Assembly (NCBI RefSeq): GCF_016808335.1
Contig: NC_053146.1
Span: 36,452,470-36,516,469 of the forward strand
Direction of reading: 5' to 3'
DNA length: 64,000 nt
From: Panicum virgatum
Taxonomy: Eukaryota; Streptophyta; Magnoliopsida; Poales; Poaceae
Made by a program: the position numbers and the translations under genes. The notes beneath the pieces are model-generated. The model made no database searches and was not told the DNA's origin. It saw only the letters and a program-made list of their open reading frames with translations. Positions 21,191 through 32,498 of the stretch are shown one piece after another. The stretch's first letter is position 1. Each line of letters starts with the position of its first letter.

Positions 21191-22108
21191 TTTTTTTTGC
21201 TTATGGAAATATAGAATTTAGTTATATATATCACATTTGAGTTCATATATATATATAGGTAATTTAGTTCATATATATTGTGTAGATATATAAATTTCGA
21301 AATTTAAGGAAATTTATTGTTGTATGTATATATATAAATTGTGGAAATTTAGTTCATATGTTTATACATGTATCCAAGACTTTTTAGAAATAATTCCTAG
21401 AATTATTTATTTGTCTATATATGTTTATATGTTTATATATTGTTTAAATGTTTATATGTTTATATATGTTTATAAATGTATCCTAGAATTCCTATATTTA
21501 ATTTTTTAGTTATTTATTAATCTAAGAAATAATTCCTAGAGTTGTTTATTTGGCTTAGAAATAATTTCTGTATATGTTGATAAATGTATCCTAGAATTCT
21601 TAGAAATAATTTCTTTAGTTATTTATTAATGTAAGAAATAATTCCTAGAGTTATTTATTTGGCTTAGAAATAATTTCTATATATGTTGATAAATATATCT
21701 TACAATTTCTAGAAATAATTCCTAGAGTTATTTATTTGTCTTGGAAATAATTTTTGTAGTTATTTATTAGTCTTACAAATTGTGTATATATATTAATTGT
21801 GGACTTAAAGGACGTTATTGTTGTACCCCTATATATAAGTGGTGGAATTAAGGATTTTAGCATTATTTACTTGAATAATCTATTATTGTGTATATATATA
21901 AATTGTTGACTTTATTATTTGATGCGAGGACTTTATTGTGTATATGATTTTATTGCAATATTCTTGTATGTATATATAAATCCTCGCATGACACAACTCG
22001 TTTAATGTTGACTTGATTATTCCGTTCACGTCTCCCTTGCCGCATGCCGACCATCATATGACATGACTAAACTCGTTTGGCCATCCTCGTTTAATGTAGA
22101 AGTTGTAA
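21191..22108 (+). other. AT-rich intron or spacer with decayed 77-bp repeats
   Basis: Non-coding. 21340-21790 repeats the AGAAATAATTTCT/ATCCTAGAATT units seen at 19041-19478, with ATATATGTTTATATGTTT simple sequence (21420-21475). It lies between the GC-rich leader and the first coding exon, so it may be a leader intron. Confidence 0.6.
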
Positions 22109-25100
22109 ATGTCTGATCTGTCGCCATCTTCCCCGCCAAGGGAGGCGCCAATGACACAAGAGGAGGAAAAGGAACAACTAGCCTCTCAGATGGACTGGGG
22201 CGACGACGCCGGAGTTCAGAGTGGGGATGACGAAGTTGACTGGGATGGACAAGGGGCGTTCATAGCAGGACAATGGTTGGATCCCATAGATCCACATCCG
22301 ATCCCTCCAAGAGAAAGGTTTTCGTTGTCGGATTTTGATCCAGATTACGTTCCGAGTCCAGTGCGGGTAAGGACTTACAATCGAGCATTTATTGTACACT
22401 TTCAAGAAAGACGTGTAATAAGTTGATGAATTCGGGCACGTTCCATGTAGGATGCTGCGACAGGAAGAAGTCGACGTCGAGGCCAACATGCAAACGCAAC
22501 AGAGGAAGAACTTGAAGGCAATGAAAGCTCTGGTCTGGAACCTCAAACAACTTCCTTTGGCAGCCAGAATAAAAGGAAACAGAGTCAGCGTGGAAGAAAC
22601 AAATACCCCGAAGGTCAATGGGTGGTCAACATAATTAGTGCTGCAGGCGAGCCCATAGAGCCTCCAGAGGTCTACGCAAAGTTTAGGAATGCAATCGGTG
22701 CAATAATAAGGACAAAGATGGTTTTGGATCCAACGATCCCCGATTGGCCAACAGTTCCTGAGGGAAGGAAGGAGGCGATGTGGCAGATGTTGAGGCAAAC
22801 ATTTATTTTGCCAAGAGGAACTCAAGATAGGGTGAGGCATTATGCTAGGAAGATGCTGGGTGAGAGTTTCCGCTGGTGGAAGAGCGATCTCAACACAAAG
22901 TATGTCAAAAAGGGCCGAACACCATTTGCGGATTATGGGGAAATCACTCAAGCACAATGGGAAGAGTTTGTTCGGCAAAAGAGCACCGAACAATCTCTAG
23001 CGTTAAGCAAGAAAAATACTGAGCAGGCAACGAGCAATATACATAAAGTCCATCTTGGCCCGGGTGGATACCAAAGGAAGGCCGATCAATGGCGCCGTGA
23101 AAAAGAGGCTACAATTGCCGCAGGGCAACTAGACCCTTTTGAAGGCCTTACTGAGCGTGCGGCGTTCTGGCTTCAAGACAGGAAGCCTAAGATAGTGGAA
23201 GGCAAGCCACATTTTAACAAACCCGAGACTGAAGCCGTCGCACAAAAAATGTACGAACTTACCGAGCTTCAGAAACAAGAAAAGTTCAGTGTCAAGAGGG
23301 ATTAGGACGTGCTTAGTACAGCCACTGGGACCAAAGAGCACGGAGGCCGCATCAGAGGCGTGTCCTCAAAGTTGACCTTTAGGGATGGATACGAGGAGGA
23401 CCGTTCTACCTACAAGAGGCATGACCGCTACAAGGAAGAGATGATACAAGCGTCCGAGAAAGCAGCGGAATCAAAGTTTAAGGAAATATTTGCACAATTA
23501 GCAGCGTAGCAATTAGGGCAAATATGGATGAATCCATTGCAATTGTGTAACGACCCAGCCCGGGATAACGGCTAAGATCTACTCTACACGTTGAGTAGAC
23601 CACACCTACTAATTAATTCTCTTGCGCTTTCATCCTCGCTTCGCGCAAAAGGATCGATCCGGAATTAACTAGCTTCCCTGGGCCCGGTATTTAAGTTGGT
23701 CTGGATTCATTTCAACTTCCAGTATGGGACTATCCCAACCGGTGAATAGTGCCCGCGATGCTACAGTGACCCAAACCTGGTGCTACAGTAACTCGCATAT
23801 TTGGCCCGACCCATCTGGCCCATGGGCTGTTACAAATTGGGGCAGCAGCAATCCGGCCAGATGGTGATGATGCCTCCTCCGGTAGTGGCCCCAACGAATA
23901 CAGCCTGTGCTCAGAGCAGTGTTGCCTCAACCACAGCACAACCATATCCGGTTGATTGCATCACAAATACTACTCCATGCATGCTGCTCTATCCAATAGG
24001 CAGAGCTGGAAAGACGAGGGAAGTTGCCAAGGCGCACGTGGATCTTGTGGCGGGTTTATTTGATGGAAAACCAATCCCGCCCCTATATGCATGCGTGCGA
24101 GTGCAGGAGCTACTGAAAACAAGCTACGAAGACAACGAGATAGACATCCCTGCTTCGGATGGGAGGACCACGCTTGGAGAGTGCATTGGCATCACCATTC
24201 TGTGGCACAAACGTGATATCATACTGCTTGTTTCACCAGAAGGGCCGGCACATCAGACTCGACCGGCTCTAGATTATGTAGCGGCAGCCCGTCACCACGA
24301 GCTACAGCATCGCCGCCACTGGCTGCAGCCCCGCCGCCACTGGCTCCAACATCGCCGCCGCCGGCTCCAGCCTCGCCCCCGCCGGCTCTAGCCTCGCCGC
24401 CCCCAGCAGCTCAAGCTTCACCGCCACCAGCAGCTCCACCTTCACAGTCACATGCACAAGCATCACCACTACGAGCGCACACGGCACCGGCTCACCAACC
24501 ACAACAACAACAACAACAAATACTTGGGTTCTCTGTCTATCGAGTTATACGGTCATACCAGAAGGAGGGCTCAGATATTGTAAATAAATGGCACGCCACA
24601 AACACCAAGCAAAAGTTACAGGAAAATTCAATGGATAAGGCACGGGAAAAGTCAAAAAATGTTTCAGATTCTAGTGCCACCAGACGATCGGGCGTTTCCG
24701 AGCCCCGCACTGACCACGACTTCATTAGAAAAATTGGGGTCGATGACATAGTAGATTTACCGGATTGCCCAATAAAATTCGAGTATGGTAAAGATTTTCT
24801 ACCCCATTCTTTGTTGCAAGACTGTCCAGATTTTATGAAAAGGATGCACACTTGGTACAGAAGGGCATGTAGACTTCACCTCACAAGCCTTTGGGCCAGG
24901 TACCCTCCGAAAGTTTTCGGATTACGAACTGTGGGTATCACTGATATCATGTTTGATTTTCAAGACATCCAAGAAATGTTCCGCCTCAAAGAAATTAACG
25001 TAGAAATGATCAGACTCTGGTGCATGTAATTGTCGCATCCAAATTCATATCTTATATGCAATGGTCTATACTTATATATACATACATATCTAATTAGTTG

Positions 25101-26118
25101 AGATATTTCGTTCTACAGGGTGATGCAACGACAAGCGGATAAGGCAGGTAGGAAGGTCGCGTTCCTTGACCCATTAGCTATTGCTGAGAAGCGCCATAAA
25201 GGGCCAATGTTTTGGGACGATGACCACGATGAATTCAAAAACTGTAAATCGCGCAAGAAAATTAATGAAGTGTGGAAGCAGGAACATAGAAAAATCATTT
25301 CGATAGTTGCTACGTACATATCGCATCAGTTTCAAGAGTGGCAAGACAGGGATGTCATATGGGCACCATATAACTTTCGGTAAGTGTAGTCTCAATGATT
25401 TGGTATAACATGCACTTCCTTCGAATATCTGACTAAGAAATCATATATGATACTTTTGCAGAAATCATTGGATTGTATTTATTATCAAGCTAAAGAAAGG
25501 ACGTATTCTAGTATTAGACTCTGCTGATTTCGATCCGGATACTTATAAGGAATTCGAGGGCATCCTCAACATGTTAGCAAAATCGTTATTCTATACTTCG
25601 ACTTCATGCTGAATCTTGCATACATAAATAACTACTTATTTCTTTTCTTTTTCTTAATAAACAGGTCTTACAGGCACTATGTGCCAAAAGGAGGAGAACA
25701 CCCCCCGATAAAGAAAAAAAATGGCGATGCGCACACACTATCCATGCCACAAGCAACCTGCCGGTTCTGTGTACTGTGGATACCACGTGTGCGAGGCTGT
25801 GAGGGAGTTCGGGAGGTACACAACAGATACCGAACTGGTAAGCATCTACTCTTTGCTAGGATAGATGCATAACTGCATATTGTAAGTGTTTGCATCTAAC
25901 TCTTGGCTTAATTTTGGAATGGATTTCTTATTTTCAGGATCAACGGCCACTCCACAATGGTCCACTCCATGAGAAACAACTTCTTTTTATAGTCGACGAT
26001 TTATGTCGCTTCATTTTGCATGAAGTGGTCCATATAAATGGAGAATTTGTTCACCCTGAGCATGAATTATCAACCGACCCAAAATATGCAAGCCTTGGGA
26101 CAATCAAGCACTTCTGGC
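22109..26118 (+). pseudogene. CACTA-1 tnpA-like/Ulp1-protease gene, multi-exon, broken
   Basis: ATG 22109 (MSDLSPSSPPRE). Exon 1 ends at 22366 (donor GGTAAGG); exon 2 starts at 22451 and carries the plant En/Spm accessory transposase region (about 22590-24240: KYPEGQWVVNI, GKTREVAK, LGECIGITILWHKRDI). A Pro/Ala-rich linker and a Q6 run follow. A C48/Ulp1-like cysteine peptidase domain is split over exons near 25119-25379, 25462-25572, 25665-25837 and 25938 on. Catalytic His (NHWIV) and Asp (VLDSAD) are in frame. The Gln/Cys motif [13 protein letters not shown] (about 25750-25790) is readable only after a frameshift at the A8 run near 25713-25721. Other breaks: TAG 23303-23305, TAG 23507-23509, a frameshift near 24290, and an inserted LTR at 23546. 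Confidence 0.82.
23546..23834. mobile_element. 289-bp solo LTR in a tnpA exon, TSD AATTG
   Basis: Starts TGTAACGACCC, ends GGGCTGTTACA, and is flanked by AATTG at 23541-23545 and 23835-23839. The ends match the TGTAACRACCC style of many grass gypsy LTRs. No internal domain or second LTR is present. LTR plus duplication is 294 bp, a multiple of three, so the tnpA frame is the same on both sides. Confidence 0.88.
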
Positions 26119-26479
26119 CGCCAATAGTAGCATTAGTCAATGTAAATGAAGTCTGTACTCTAATGATGCACTTTCATGATATTTGTACTCTAATGAGATG
26201 CACTGTAATGATACTTTTATATGATTTTATGTTGAATTTTAATGATATGCAATGTATATGATTTTATGCTAAGAAATATATTCATCATCGATCCTTTCAA
26301 ATAAAGCCGAAATTTGGCAGAATTAGAATTTTGAAAAGCTGAATTGAATCGCGCAATTGATTTAGATGTGAAAATTGACAGGAAACAAAAATTAGAATAA
26401 GTAAATACAATGGGAAACAGATTAGAATAAATTGGCGGGAAATAGAAATTTGAATGGAATTTCAAATTTTGGCTTGGCA
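26119..26479. other. AT-rich 3' end of CACTA-1
   Basis: No gene. AT-rich with repeated GGAAATAGAAATT/GGCGGGAAAT-like short motifs, between the Ulp1 exons and the right subterminal hairpins. Confidence 0.4.
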
Positions 26480-26724
26480 GGAATTGAATTTCAAGGGCGG
26501 CTCATGCTTTGACCTGCCCCTGTAAAAGGTTTTTCAAGGGCGGGTGACAAAAATTGATTTTCAGGGGCGGGCCCTGTACCCACCCCTGGAAATTGATTTT
26601 CAAGGGCAGGCCCTGTACCCGCCCCTGTAAAACTCGATTTCTAGCTGCGGGAGACAGGGACGAGTCGCGCGCCCGCCCCTGAAGATGCCATTCTACCCGC
26701 CCCTACAAACGTTTTCTGCAGTAG
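26480..26724. repeat. CACTA-1 right subterminal hairpins and terminus
   Basis: Several AAGGGCGG/CCGCCCCTG inverted pairs. The element then ends CCTACAAACGTTTTCTGCAGTAG, the inverted partner of the left end. Arms are more diverged than at the left end. Confidence 0.85.
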
Positions 26725-27887
26725 CATGCTTTTGGAATCTGAAGCTTTAATTTTGTTTGCCCTCTGCTCCGTGAAGTTGACTTAAAGGTGTTAACTGTTG
26801 TTCAACAAAAAGACAGTTCTACCCATAGGAATCTGCCCTTGGTTTTTCATTTGCCCTTGCAAAGCTGTACTCGTTTTGGCATCGTGGGTTGTAATTAAAT
26901 TTTAGAAGATATTTAAATACATGTACAAAGAAAGGTTCAATATTTCATACTTGATTGAAATTTGAAAAAAAAATAGCAATTCAAAGCCTTGGCCCAGCTA
27001 CTTGGGGGCCCCTCCGTTTGGGGGGCCCTGTGCCGTCGCCAAGCTGGCCCGGGGCCATCGACGGGCCTGTTCCCTTTCAAAAAGGAGAAGAAGAGAAATA
27101 AAGAAGGTGCCAGACACTTTGATAAAGGCATGAAGCCTAAAGGATCGGAGGTTGCAGATGATTGGCGTGCATGATTATGGACCCAGCTAGTCACAAAAAC
27201 AAAGATTATGGACCCAGCTCACGTACCACCAGCAACGGCCGCGCCTGCAAGGGCCGACGCCTCGCCAGCCGTTGTCGTGCCAAAGGTGTGGTCGACGACT
27301 TGCTATCTGTCCTCACACCCAGTCGTGGTCAACACCCCGCCGCCCATCGTCGTGCCCCGCGCACCGGGGGTTAAAATAGGTGCCTGGTTTTTTTAAGACG
27401 AATCTAGGTAGTTTAATTCCAAAATATTAGAAAAAAAACTGACCTGTTTGGATATCATCCCGTTTCCAAAGCCAGATTCTCAAAAACTAAACTAGGTGGA
27501 TCCAAACCGGGCCTATATATCCATCTGTATGTCTTTCTAGATCTTTTAATTTTTGTAGCGCCTGCATCCGAGCTATATACTTTATACCCTAAATCTGGAA
27601 TCTAATCTTTCATGACGTGAATATGTGCTAGTATACTTTTTATCTGGAATCTATTCTCTCATGATGTGAATATGTGTGGTGTTAGTGGACTGACAGAGTG
27701 AGCTGTAAAGGTCGAAAAAAAAAGGATCCATCTGCGAGTGGTTCGGCTTTTTCCTAAGCAAGGACGGAACCGTCGAGTGAGGATTGGCTGAACGTGTTTT
27801 TGCTCCTCGTGGTGGAGTACTCTTTTAATTATTCACTCTATTTTTGCCTCAGGATGTGATCGGGATTAAGGCGTGTGTCGATAGGGC

Positions 27888-27910
27888 GGGGGGGGGGGGG
27901 GGGGGGGGGG
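27888..27910 (+). repeat. Poly-G run, 23 bp
   Basis: Uninterrupted G23; the unit 2 counterpart at 51624-51647 is G24. Either a true homopolymer or an assembly-sensitive site. Confidence 0.85.
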
Positions 27911-28431
27911 CTCAAGGGATTCATTCTTTTTCGCACTAATGGAGGACATGAATTCAGAGCAAATTATCTATGTTACAGTCTATTAAAAAAAGGACTTGTT
28001 TAAAGAAATTATTCTGCTAAAGAATAGGCTCGCCTATAAATAGAAGCTTCGGCGCACTCTATTTTGCGGGACAAGAAAGAAAGAGTCAAAGCCATACTGC
28101 CAGGGAGTCCCATTGAAACGCGGGACATAAACTCATATATAGTGTAGTTTCTATGATTTGGTTTTTCAAGTAGTATAGTTTTCTCAAGAAACCGGAAAAA
28201 GATAAGTGTAGATAAGTAAGAAGGGGCCCTTAGTGAGTGTGTATAGGTTTCTGAGTCAGAAGATTCTCGGAGACTAGGGTGAATAGTTCCACCTGCTTGT
28301 TTGGGGGCTCCACAGTGCAAATTAATAAGCCGTCCAACATTTGCAACAGGAAATTGGAATTAAATGGCAAATTGGCCTACAGCTAGTTATGTTTTTTTTT
28401 TGTCCTGAGGCGTCAAAAAAAAAATCCGATA

Positions 28432-28692
28432 CTCCCTCTGGTTCTCTAAAACAAGTGGTTTTGAGGTTGTCCTAAGTCAAACATTTTAAACTTAGACTAA
28501 AATAGATCTTTTTGTGTTGAGTTTCGAAATATGAAAGTGATGTAAGTAGATTCGTAATGAAATATATTTTCATAAAAGTATATACTTTGACTATATTTTG
28601 TGAATATTTTATAAAAAAGTAGTGGTCAAAATTGTTTCTTAGAGACTGTGTCATTGTCCAAAACAACTTCTTGTTCTAGGAACTGGAGGGAG
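28432..28692. mobile_element. Stowaway MITE, 261 bp, TA target
   Basis: Ends CTCCCTCTGGTTCTCTAAAACAAG and its inverted counterpart ending GGAACTGGAGGGAG, flanked by TA at 28430-28431 and 28693-28694. Ends and length are classic for grass Stowaway. The same copy is at 52169-52429. Confidence 0.92.
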
Positions 28693-28866
28693 TAGGAGGA
28701 AACTACTAGTAGTATATAAACAAAGAAGGAGGCAAGCTTATAACGTCTACCAAGAAGGAGGCCAGTTTTTATCTAATAGCCACGAGCTGCTGCTTCTCCA
28801 ATCTCTCCTTGTCATCCCGGATGCCCTAGCAAGAAGTAGAGGCAGTCAAACGATGAGTGTATGCAC

Positions 28867-28867
<1 letters not shown>

Positions 28868-28946
<79 letters not shown>
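28868..28946 (+). repeat. (AC)n(TA)n microsatellite
   Basis: 43 bp of AC repeat followed by 36 bp of TA repeat. The unit 2 counterpart (52605-52675) has 51 and 20 bp, so the two units differ here. It lies in an intron of the CACTA-2 protease gene. Confidence 0.95.
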
Positions 28947-28952
<6 letters not shown>

Positions 28953-28970
28953 CATTTGACTAAGGCTTAC

Positions 28971-31729
28971 TTTTACTCCTTGATTTTTGAAAGTTGCAGT
29001 AATCCGGATCATGTGGTATGCAACATAGAACCCGCATTCATTTCCAGATCCTTGTTGCATGCACTGCACAAGATGATATAGTGTTAGGTCAAATATATTT
29101 GTTCAAATCATGAAAAGATAGAATGCGCGCCGTTAGAGATATATTGAAAAATCGGTCACGTGTGTCAATGGTTTTCGGAAGATGGTGGTCGGCTCGAAAG
29201 GAGGAGAAACCACTGCATTAGGCGTTATGGATGTCGTTAGCTGCAAAATATGTGACCGGTCGCAAATGAGAAAATTGCAAATGTGGTAAGTCAGAGATAT
29301 ACCGATCGATAACTGTCTTGATGCTGGTGTAGTCCCTGCCGTAGTCGTTGCGTGGTCTAGCAGAGTCCAAGTACCACACTTTTTCCCACATCGGACAGAT
29401 GACGACTAGCAAATAGTGGGAGCCTGTGTGGTGCGCGGCAAGAACACAACCTACATCGTTAGACTTCAAGACATCTTCGATGGTCTTTGCTACATGGTCC
29501 GGGTCTTGATTGATGACGGTGGCTGAGAAGGATTGGGGGTCAATGAAAGCAACACCGAGGTGACGTTCCTTTGATTGTTTGTTTAATTGCCTACATACAA
29601 ATATATTAGTTTTTAGGTAGCTGACATAGGTGATTATGAAGTAATACAAGAATGATTGTGAATAATCATTTGTACTATATATACTCACAGTGTCAAGCAA
29701 CGAATGAGTGAGACGTCCAAGGCATCGAGGTTGAAGACGTTGTAGAGATCAGACCATGCAACGGAGAAATAATTAGGCCCACTGTGCAAGTCCCCCTTCT
29801 TGAATTCACCCACGATTGACCGCCCTTCGTTCATGCCATGGGTAATGTAGTGTTTGTGGAGTCCCCTGGTATTCACCCCTGCAGCGTCTAGATCCTCCGC
29901 TGTCATCATTGGCTTGCCCATTACAAACTTGGGGTGAGCAGAAGTCCATGCACTCTTTGCTTGGGGTTCATTGGGTGCCGCCTTACCCTTGGCTTCCTTT
30001 GCCTTTTTTGCTGCTGCCGCATTACCCTTGCCTTTTTCTTTGGGGTGCTTCATCCCTTTTTCTTTGGGGGGCTCGTTGCAGTGTCAGCTTTCACAAGTTC
30101 AGGCGTTGGGGTGCGTGGCCGCTTTTGTGAACCAGTAGCTGAGGGTTGTCCTAAAGATGATGCAGTGGACCGACCAAGGGGGCAGGATCCTAATTGCACT
30201 TTTCTTCCACTGGATCTGCATGTTACGGGCATCCCCCAAAGTAAAAATATTGGCAGCTGTCTTCGGGACATCGAGAGGGAAGGGTTCTGCATTTGGATGG
30301 ACGTGATCAATCTTCACCATGACATACCCATCCTGCACTGACACCGTGTTGCAGACCTTGTCCTCGGTAGCACAAACCCCTGTGCTAGCTCCATCAACAA
30401 TATTGAGAAACCTCCAACTTTAAGGCTGCAGGCAGTTGGACCATTTAGCTGGTCAAATGTGTCGAATGTGTCCTGCTCATCATGGCTAGAATGCAGGCAT
30501 TTGTCGGGGCCACCACGGGGGAGGGGGAGGGTGAGGACGGTGCACCTACTGCTCCTTCAAGTTGCCTATGTTCTAGTTGCTGATCCACCTCCTTAGAGAC
30601 GCAACTGCTCTTGCCATGGGACGCACCTAATGCTGTGTCAACATCAATACCCGCTGCCCTGAGCTTCCCAAATATTTCATCCATTATCTCTCTTTTCAAT
30701 CGCTCCGGATCCACAGATGTCCTTTTCTTCTTCTTCCACAAGGCTTCATTTTCTGGTCCGAAGCCTCCCTTCCAACCCTTCAAACTAGAGACTCCAGCAC
30801 GCGACCTCTGTGCTCTAGCGTATCAATGGCAGTGGACAGGATGTCATGTTCTCTTGCACCGCTCTCTTTATCCTTCAGCTCGATCACCCGGTCGGCTAGC
30901 CTCTTGGTACCGTTGCTACCCCAGGTGATTTCCTAGGTGGATCGTGTTGGATCAGCCCTGGCCCTTAAATATGGCGCTGACCGTCCAGAAAACTGTTTCC
31001 AAGGGTTCTCAGACCCCGCCACATCCATTGCCTCATCCTCTTTGCGACACTTCCCCTTCTCCTTCCCAGCATAGCCCTCTGGACCTAGGGATGGTTGTCC
31101 GTGATCCTACCACTAAGGTTCTTGAACTGCCCACTCTTCTCTAAGAACTGCTCAGAGGTGGTATTCTCGATGAACGTCTCCCAGTCTCGATGATCCAAGT
31201 GCTTGTGCATGTCGAAGGGCTCCGTGCCATTGTTGGCAAAATTTCATACCAGAGTGGACTTGAAGTGCCTGTGGAGCTTACAGATTGACTTCAATGCAGT
31301 TCATCTTACAAGATTCATTTGTGCCTTAGTTGTGCCCTCAGGAAACTCCAAGAATTGCGGAATGATCTCGAAGAAGGCCTATCGTGTGGGCTCGTCCATA
31401 GCATCAAAATTGACATTGATTCCAACCCTTTTTCCGGCGATTAATCCACAGAGCATTCGCCACCGTTTCAGACCAGCATCATCAGTTGCGACCCTGTCGC
31501 TGTCGATGCCCTCAGCTTTTACGACGTCTGTTGGTCACTTTGTCTGTGTTCTTGGCTTCCTAGGTTGGGAGGTGCTACATGCAGTTGTCTGTCCCGATGG
31601 CGCTAGTTGTGAACTTGAATTCTTAGAGTTGGAGAATCCAGTTTTAGACATGGCTGCTTGTAGTGATCCTAAAAAATTATTTAGCATTTCAAAAAAGGTC
31701 AATCCATCCCCCATATCATCATTTGCCAA
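28971..31729 (-). pseudogene. CACTA-2 tnpA-like/Ulp1-protease gene, broken
   Basis: Upstream exons (31729-30445) hold accessory-transposase sequence (GLTFFEMLNNFLGS near 31700; SGRITDNHP-type segment near 31090) with several stops. The FTLGDARNMQIQWKK region (30250-30190) matches the LGECIGITILWHKR region of CACTA-1. The Ulp1 (C48) domain follows: His and Asp in SHYLLVVICPMWEKVWYLDS (about 29425-29360), and Gln/Cys in QQGSGNECGFYV in a separate exon 28971-29063 with acceptor TTGTGCAG and donor GTAAGCC. All four catalytic positions are present. Stops in the tnpA part (for example near 31380 and 31310) and an uncertain start make it a pseudogene, although the protease exons look intact. Confidence 0.75.
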
Positions 31730-32207
31730 AAATGGTCACGAATGAACACAAAAAAAAAGAAAAAGAAAGAAGGCCTCTGATAATTACCAAGAGCTGAGGA
31801 GGTGGAGGTCGAGGCTGGAGACGACGGGCGCGACGAGGAGGCTGCAGCGGGCATGCGCCTAGTGGCGCGAGGCCCGGACCTCAATCTTGACTACGGGCGG
31901 GGGCTCAGGGCTGGCGGACGGGTGCCTGGTGTCGCGACGGCGGTGGATCTGCGGCAGCAGGTGGGCTCCGAGAAGTGGCGCGTGGAGGAGGCGCGACCGG
32001 AGGAGGCGAGCGCACGACAGCAGGAGGTGAGGCGGCAAGCGCGCGACAGGAGGAGGCGAGGCCGCAAGCACATGGCAGGAGGAGGGGATGTGGTGGCGAG
32101 CGCGACCGGAGCAGGTGAGCGTGACAGGATCAGGGGATGATGAGGCAGATGAGGGTTTGAAATGGGAGACGATAATGGGTGCTGAGATGTGGATCTGGTT
32201 ACGCGAG

Positions 32208-32327
32208 AGGTGACGGGCCACATGCTTTGCCCGTCACTTTTGTCTGAGAGGTGACGGGCTACTTAAGTGGTCCGTCACCTTCCCAGTCTACTATAGGTGA
32301 CGGGCTATATTTGTTGCCCGTCGCCTT
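32208..32327. repeat. Internal CACTA-2 hairpin cluster
   Basis: Three inverted repeats with AGGTGACGGG...CCCGTCACCT arms lie at 32208-32238, 32249-32281 and 32296-32327. They match the arms near the right end (49007-49349). They lie between the TNP2 gene and the leftward tnpA/Ulp1 gene, upstream of the latter. Confidence 0.88.
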
Positions 32328-32498
32328 TGATGCATCACCAGATAGTAAGTTTAGACAAAAGAATTCAGAATTTGGGACGTCAGAATACATTGTCATACAT
32401 TCAGATAGCAAGTTCAGACAACACTTAAAATGTACATTACACTAGAAATATATTACATCAAAATACATTGTCATACATTTATAGTTGGTTCCTTTACA

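Larger units (their letters stand above)
14440..26724 (+). mobile_element. CACTA (En/Spm) transposon CACTA-1, ~12.3 kb
   Basis: Ends read CTACAGAAATGATTTCC at the left and, inverted, CTACTGCAGAAAACG at the right. Both sides carry subterminal GGGGCGGGTG hairpins. Inside are a TNP2-type transposase gene and a tnpA-like/Ulp1 gene on the same strand. Unit 2 (around 50458) gives the uninserted site: its sequence runs straight from segment A into ATGCTTTTGG. The terminal CACTA is degraded to about CCTA, and the 3-bp target duplication cannot be read, so each end is uncertain by about 3 bp. Both genes are broken. Confidence 0.9.
26725..28970. repeat. Segment B of tandem unit 1, no gene
   Basis: Continues segment A after CACTA-1 and matches 50460-52699. 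The first ~155 bp differ by several substitutions and indels (~97%); beyond ~26,880 the copies are almost identical. It may contain the 3' end of CACTA-2, but no CACTA-type terminus is found. Includes a short inverted pair GTTTGGAT/ATCCAAAC (27443-27512), perhaps a decayed MITE. Confidence 0.7.

Noticed and set aside
20689..21240. 183-codon Pro/Arg/Ala-rich frame in CACTA-1
   Set aside because: Simple CCG-type repeats, open on the other strand too, no domain or Kozak support; treated as leader.
22178..22993. 271-codon minus-strand frame over the CACTA-1 tnpA exons
   Set aside because: Shadow of the plus-strand coding exons; no recognisable domain or ATG context.
27443..27512. 70-bp MITE
   Set aside because: Inverted ends GTTTGGAT/ATCCAAAC are short and no target duplication is visible, so it is only mentioned within segment B.
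27933..27960. CACTAATGGAGG as the left end of CACTA-2
   Set aside because: Beyond CACTA it does not match the right terminus (CACTATGTAAGAACC), lacks hairpins nearby, and its flank does not match the TAG triplet.
31859..32223. Minus-strand frames of 110-120 codons after the internal CACTA-2 hairpins
   Set aside because: Low-complexity Ser/Pro/Arg content with two overlapping frames equally open; probably the GC-rich leader of the tnpA/Ulp1 gene.
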